A stretch of DNA of 64,000 nt, taken from JAGQPD01 sp020426865 (GTDB taxonomy: Bacteria; Planctomycetota; Planctomycetia; Pirellulales; Pirellulaceae). The stretch is taken from positions 62,001-126,000 of the forward strand of contig JAWKTN010000012.1 of the NCBI GenBank assembly GCA_041399065.1, given 5' to 3'. This document shows positions 60,789 through 64,000 of this stretch, one piece after another; position 1 is the first letter of the stretch; the number at the start of each line of letters is the position of its first letter. Made by a program: the position numbers and the translations under genes. Below the pieces are notes generated by a model. It worked only from the letters and a program-made list of their open reading frames with translations. It was not told the origin of the DNA and did not search any database.

Positions 60789-61702
60789 TCAATTAGGTTG
60801 TTTGGCCGGCGGTTGGCGTGTGGCGGTGAGCGACATTTCGCTTTCCTGGCCGCCGAAGTCGGCCTTTGCGGTGCCCTTGGCTGCATTTCCCGTCGGTTTT
60901 ACTTCGTAATTCACGGTAATGTCTCCGTTATCCGTGTCGAAAGTCACATGGAACTGAAGACTTTGTTCTTTTATTTCAATGTCTTTGATCGAGTGATCGC
61001 CGAACACGGAACTGTGGTAGGTCCCCGTCAACGCGTCGTCCTTTTTCTCAAGCGTCATGCGCGATTCAATCGGGCCATTCGGAGATTCCAGTTTCAGGTT
61101 CCAATCGCCGACAACGTCGTCTGCCGTCAGCTTACGCTCAGCGTTCCAAGGGAATTCTCGCGGCTGGCCATTGAATGTGGCCTTGGAATCGCCGTCGATC
61201 TTGTCACCATCCAGCTTACCGGAGTACGACACGGTGAATTGATTCTCATTGAACTTGCGCGTGACTGAGAAGCTAATCGTATCGCCGTCCAGTTCTAGGT
61301 CTTCCAATGTAATCGGTTCGTTCATACCAGGAGGAGCATTCTCGAAGTGCGTCTGGAAGACACCGGCGAGTTTTTCTTTGTCTTTCGAAATCCGTAGCGT
61401 GTAATCGATTTTATTGCCATTGAAATCGCGTTCCCATTTCCAGGTGCCGACAGGGTTGGCGGGGGCGACGGGGTTGGCGGTGCCGACGGGGTTGGCGGTG
61501 CCGACGGGGTTGGCGGTGCCGACGGGGTTGGCGGTGCCGACGGGGTTGGCGGTGCCGACGGGGTTGGCGGCGGGGGCGGGGTTGGCGGCGGGGGCGGGGT
61601 TGGCGGCGGGGGCGGCGGTTTGGGGGGAGCGGCATCTTGTGCCCAAGACGATGCGGAGAGCACCAGTGCGACAGTGAGCGATAGGAGGGGCTTTGTTGGC
61701 AT
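60789..61702 (-). CDS. Secreted repeat protein with a frameshift at a C run
   Basis: The gene begins at ATG 61702 with PTKPLLSLTVALVLSASSWA, a signal peptide, then QDAAPPK. Immediately after this, at a run of six C (minus strand, about 61624-61629), the meaningful frame changes: one frame gives only Pro/Thr-rich low complexity and a stop near 61322, while the other gives AAPAANP and GTANPV repeats followed by GTWKWERDFNGNKIDYTLRI and about 190 residues of beta-rich sequence (TISFSVTRKFNENQFTVSYS). A C6 run that was C7 would join both. A -1 slip at CCC CCC AAA would do the same. The C-terminal part looks like two lipocalin-like modules of unknown function. Confidence 0.7.
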
Positions 61703-61738
61703 TGTTGATTCCTTTTGTCCTTGCAAACTCGAAATTGA

Positions 61739-62284
61739 TCAATTCGTCGGTTTCCAGCGTTCCAGAAACTCGAGGAACATGGCCTCGTTGTAACCGCGTC
61801 CTTCTTCCAATTCGCCGGTTCCCTGCGAATGCAAGAATGTGCCGTCCGAATCGAGCACAAAAAAGTGAGGGTACGCCGGGACCTTCGGGTACTGTGCCAG
61901 AAACGTGGCGTTGTTGTTCTCGTCGCTCATGTTGACTTTCATGATGACGTAGTTCTCGGACAACATCCGATGGACCGGCTGATTGTCGTGGACGAACTCG
62001 TCCAGGATGTGGCACCAGCCTCACCAGTTGCCGCCGATCTCCAGGATAATCCGTTTGCCGCTGGCCGAGGCCAGCGAAACGGTGTCGGCCAGGTCCTCTG
62101 CGGCATTGGCTTGTGGGTCATACTTGTCGACAGAATAGAGTTCCGCCGATTCGTTTGCCTGCCGGGCCGATGACGATGCTCCATCCATCTTCCCAGAATC
62201 GGCATGATGCGTTGTGCACCCCCAGTGCAACGGCAGCACCAGCAACAACAAGCTGCTAAGATGCAGAATCCATCGGAACTTCAT
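61739..62284 (-). CDS. Thioredoxin-like lipoprotein with in-frame TGA at the first CxxC cysteine (candidate selenoprotein)
   Basis: From ATG 62284 a lipoprotein signal (LLLLVLPLHWGC) leads to a thioredoxin-like domain. ASGKRIILEIGGNW is followed by a TGA (62021-62023) and then GWCHILDEFVHDNQPVH, so the redox motif reads W-TGA-G-W-C. The frame continues without other stops to VPAYPHFFVLDSDGTFLHSQ (cis-Pro region) and the end ERWKPTN. The TGA stands exactly where relatives have the first Cys of CxxC. A hairpin follows at a distance and with a loop that fit a bacterial SECIS element. Either this is a Sec-containing UxxC thioredoxin-fold protein or a gene with a single nonsense mutation. Total about 181 codons. 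Confidence 0.7.
61977..62020 (-). promoter_or_regulatory. Candidate bacterial SECIS element
   Basis: Directly after the TGA, GGCTG (62020-62016) can pair with CAGCC (61981-61977). Inside, GGACGA pairs with TCGTCC (62003-61990) as a stem capped by a tiny loop (four-nt AGTT if five pairs form, or GAGTTC if four). The hairpin begins 18 nt after the TGA and the loop is about 22 nt from it, within the usual 16-37 nt window. G stands in the first two loop positions under either pairing. Confidence 0.4.
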
Positions 62285-62373
62285 GGCGGACCCCAAATTC
62301 GTACGAGAGTGTGCCGACACGTAATGGTGACAAGAGCAGCTTAGCGTAAGTCGACGAGATTAGCAAAACCAGA

Positions 62374-62752
62374 TTGGCAAAACCAATGAATCGGATGAAA
62401 CGGAATTGGTGGGAGTTTTCGGTATTTGGCGTATTTCTTGCGGCGGTCGTAGCCATGTCGCGTTACGGTACCGCAGCCGAGACACTCGCACCCGATCTTC
62501 GGTACATCGAAAATGAACACGTCCGTTTGGGGGTTGATCTCCAGTCTGGTGGTGCCATTGACGTGCTACCGCTACGAAGGGAATGGAAAGACCGGCCCGG
62601 CAGCCAGTGCCTGTTCCTATGTCGCGCCGATCGAGCCAATGGCGATCCGCCCCGGGCTACGGCTGGATTACGACGTTAAGATCACGATCGGTACGCTTGC
62701 TGAAATCCGGGATCGATTCCAGAGGTATCACAACGGAACGGGAGCGCCCTAA
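62374..62752 (+). pseudogene. Relic of a large secreted protein
   Basis: The 5' part reads a signal peptide (FSVFGVFLAAVVAMSRYGTA) and then LRYIENEHVRLGVDLQSGGA. The 3' part, in another frame, reads CSYVAPIEPMAIRPGLRLDY and DVKITIGTLAEIRDRFQRYH before a stop. These are the two ends of a planctomycete secreted protein of several hundred residues whose middle is missing. A large deletion with frameshift is inferred near 62565. Confidence 0.6.
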
Positions 62753-62858
62753 CAAACCTTGCGTCGGGCCGTAGGTACCCGTATCATCAAAGTTTGACCG
62801 CTTTTTGCGGATTTGTGACGATTTCCAACAACCAGAGACTGTTCAGAGATTAACGGAT

Positions 62859-63581
62859 ATGGGTCGGAGTTTTGAAAACCGCAAGGCGTCTATCTTCAAG
62901 ACGGCAGGCCAGAAATCGAAGCTGTACGCAAAGTATGGCAAGCACATTTACGTAACCGCCAAAAATGGCGGTGCTACCCCCGAGGGTAACCCGGCGCTTC
63001 GAGTGGTGATTGAGCGGGCCAAACGCGAACAGGTTCCCAGCCACGTGATTGAAAAGGCGATTGAAAAGGCCAGCGGTGCGGGGGGCGAAGATTTCGTCGA
63101 CGCTCGCTACGAAGGATTTGGACCCGGTGGTTGCTCCGTGATCGTCGACTGCCTGACCGACAACAACAATCGCACGATCACCGATGTGCGGAATTGTTTC
63201 ACCAAAACGAATTCCAAACTCGGTGGACCCGGCTCTGTAGCTCACCTGTTCGACCATCTGGGCGTGTTGTCGTTCAAAGGCGACAACGAAGACGAGGTGC
63301 TCGAGGCGATGCTGACCGCAGACGTCGAAGTGGATGACGTCGAATCCAAGGAAGGGAGCATCACACTGTTTGTTCCCGCCGGCGAATTTTACAAAGCAAA
63401 GAATGCCTTGCTGGAAGCCTATCCCGATGTTGAGCTCGATGTGCAGGAAATCACGTTCCTTCCCCAGGCATATACCGAGATCGGGGCAGACGACGTGCCG
63501 GTATTCGAAAAGTTCATGAACATGCTCAACGATTGCGACGACGTGCAGGAAGTGTATCACAACGCGAAATTGCCTGAATAG
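62859..63581 (+). CDS. yebC: YebC/PmpR family protein
   Basis: 240 residues from ATG 62859. The family blocks are complete: SIFKTAGQKSKLYAKYGKHI, NPALRVVIERAKREQVPSHV then IEKAIEKASG, YEGFGPGGCSVIVDCLTDNN then NRTITDVRN, and KTNSKLGGPGSVAHLFDHLG. YebC/PmpR proteins act as transcriptional regulators or ribosome-associated translation factors. It is followed closely by an aldo/keto reductase gene on the same strand. Confidence 0.95.
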   Translation: MGRSFENRKASIFKTAGQKSKLYAKYGKHIYVTAKNGGATPEGNPALRVVIERAKREQVPSHVIEKAIEKASGAGGEDFVDARYEGFGPGGCSVIVDCLTDNNNRTITDVRNCFTKTNSKLGGPGSVAHLFDHLGVLSFKGDNEDEVLEAMLTADVEVDDVESKEGSITLFVPAGEFYKAKNALLEAYPDVELDVQEITFLPQAYTEIGADDVPVFEKFMNMLNDCDDVQEVYHNAKLPE

Positions 63582-63615
63582 TCGCCGCGGCCGGGAAGGG
63601 CAAGAAGGGATTGTC

Positions 63616-64000
63616 ATGTCGATACCGTCGTTGCTTGTGCGAGGCGGAGACGAGCTTCCGGTCGTGGGTTTGGGCATGTGGAAGGTCCCGCAAGATGCGT
63701 GCGAGCGGTTGGTCGTCGAAGCGGTTGCGACGGGATACCGGCACTTTGATTGCGCCTGTGATTATGGCAACGAACGACAAGTAGGTAACGGGCTTAACAA
63801 GGCGGTACGCAATGGACTTTGTCGCCGTGATGAGCTGTGGGTTACATCCAAGTTGTGGAATACGTACCATCGTCCCGAGCATGTCACGCTGGCATGCAAA
63901 AAATCGCTCAGTGACCTGCAATTGGACGAATTGGATCTTTATCTGATTCACTTCCCGATTGCGCAGCGCTTCGTGCCGGTCGACGTTCGCTATCCGCCCG
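63616..64000 (+). CDS. Aldo/keto reductase, partial at window end
   Basis: The frame opens at ATG 63616 and runs off the window after 128 codons. The family pattern is clear: LPVVGLGMWKVPQDACERLV, GYRHFDCACDYGNERQVGNG with the catalytic Asp and Tyr, ELWVTSKLWN with the Lys, and LDLYLIHFPI with the His. NADPH-dependent reductase; the substrate is not deducible from this part. It starts 34 bases after yebC. Confidence 0.92.
   Translation, partial: MSIPSLLVRGGDELPVVGLGMWKVPQDACERLVVEAVATGYRHFDCACDYGNERQVGNGLNKAVRNGLCRRDELWVTSKLWNTYHRPEHVTLACKKSLSDLQLDELDLYLIHFPIAQRFVPVDVRYPP

Noticed and set aside
60789..62024. A single 411-residue protein in the repeat frame
   Set aside because: The N-terminal 130 residues are an out-of-frame reading of the thioredoxin gene and of a signal peptide. 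The natural start is at 61702 with a frameshift.

Overview
The window reads as a planctomycete chromosome segment, most likely Pirellulales-like. Evidence: many secreted proteins end in PEP-CTERM tails, dockerin-like repeats of the DAADYTVWKDNFG type occur, a DUF1559 prepilin with an H-X9-DG-like tail is present, HAF-repeat proteins are clustered, and a WXG100-like/FtsK operon is present. There is no rRNA operon. Moderately dense core gene blocks alternate with decayed accessory DNA.

Layout. 1-3.2 kb: tandem HAF-repeat PEP-CTERM genes and a decayed PEP-CTERM gene. 3.3-5.7 kb: a 577-bp tandem duplication abutting an IS110-family element. 6.6-8.3 kb: an array of tRNA and tRNA-like genes (Phe, Pro, Pro, Ile, Lys, Ile-TAT, Lys, His and two odd GCA-anticodon forms) around an HNH endonuclease gene. 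8.4-11.8 kb: truncated and chimeric genes joined at recombination scars. 12.1-15.2 kb: an esterase plus GH13 amylase pair. 16.9-26.8 kb: an accessory island with two near-identical internally deleted Y1-type transposase copies, three HigBA-like toxin-antitoxin modules with palindromic operators, two integrase 3' fragments, a DUF3800 gene, an orphan antitoxin, an IS relic, short repeat arrays and a LexA-type HTH protein.

27.3-31.2 kb: a BNR-type protein, a MoaD/ThiS-like protein, a PEP-CTERM protein, and pectinesterase and gamma-glutamyltransferase relics. 31.2-38.2 kb (minus strand): a pseudopilus cluster with three GspF-like membrane proteins, three short pilin-like proteins and one DUF1559 prepilin, headed by an ECF-type sigma factor and a coupled small membrane protein. 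38.5-49.2 kb: PilZ, phosphoesterase, a TrhO-pseudouridine synthase fusion, a 949-aa repeat protein with dockerin and PEP-CTERM ends, a nucleotidyltransferase-HD protein, an ABC ATPase and a DUF1080 protein.

49.3-54.4 kb (minus strand): a compact operon of a WXG100-like protein, two small coiled-coil proteins and a 1308-aa FtsK/EccC-like ATPase, resembling a minimal type VII-like system. 54.5-64 kb: a secreted esterase, lutABC, an outer-membrane efflux lipoprotein, a frameshifted repeat protein, a thioredoxin-like lipoprotein with in-frame UGA at the first Cys of its CxxC motif, YebC, and the start of an aldo/keto reductase.

Most striking: (i) the UGA-containing thioredoxin with a SECIS-like hairpin, together with a second in-frame UGA at a position where its window paralogue has Cys, in a HigB-like toxin; (ii) the minimal type VII-like operon; (iii) the irregular tRNA array. 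All functions are inferred from sequence patterns recalled by eye; no database search was run.
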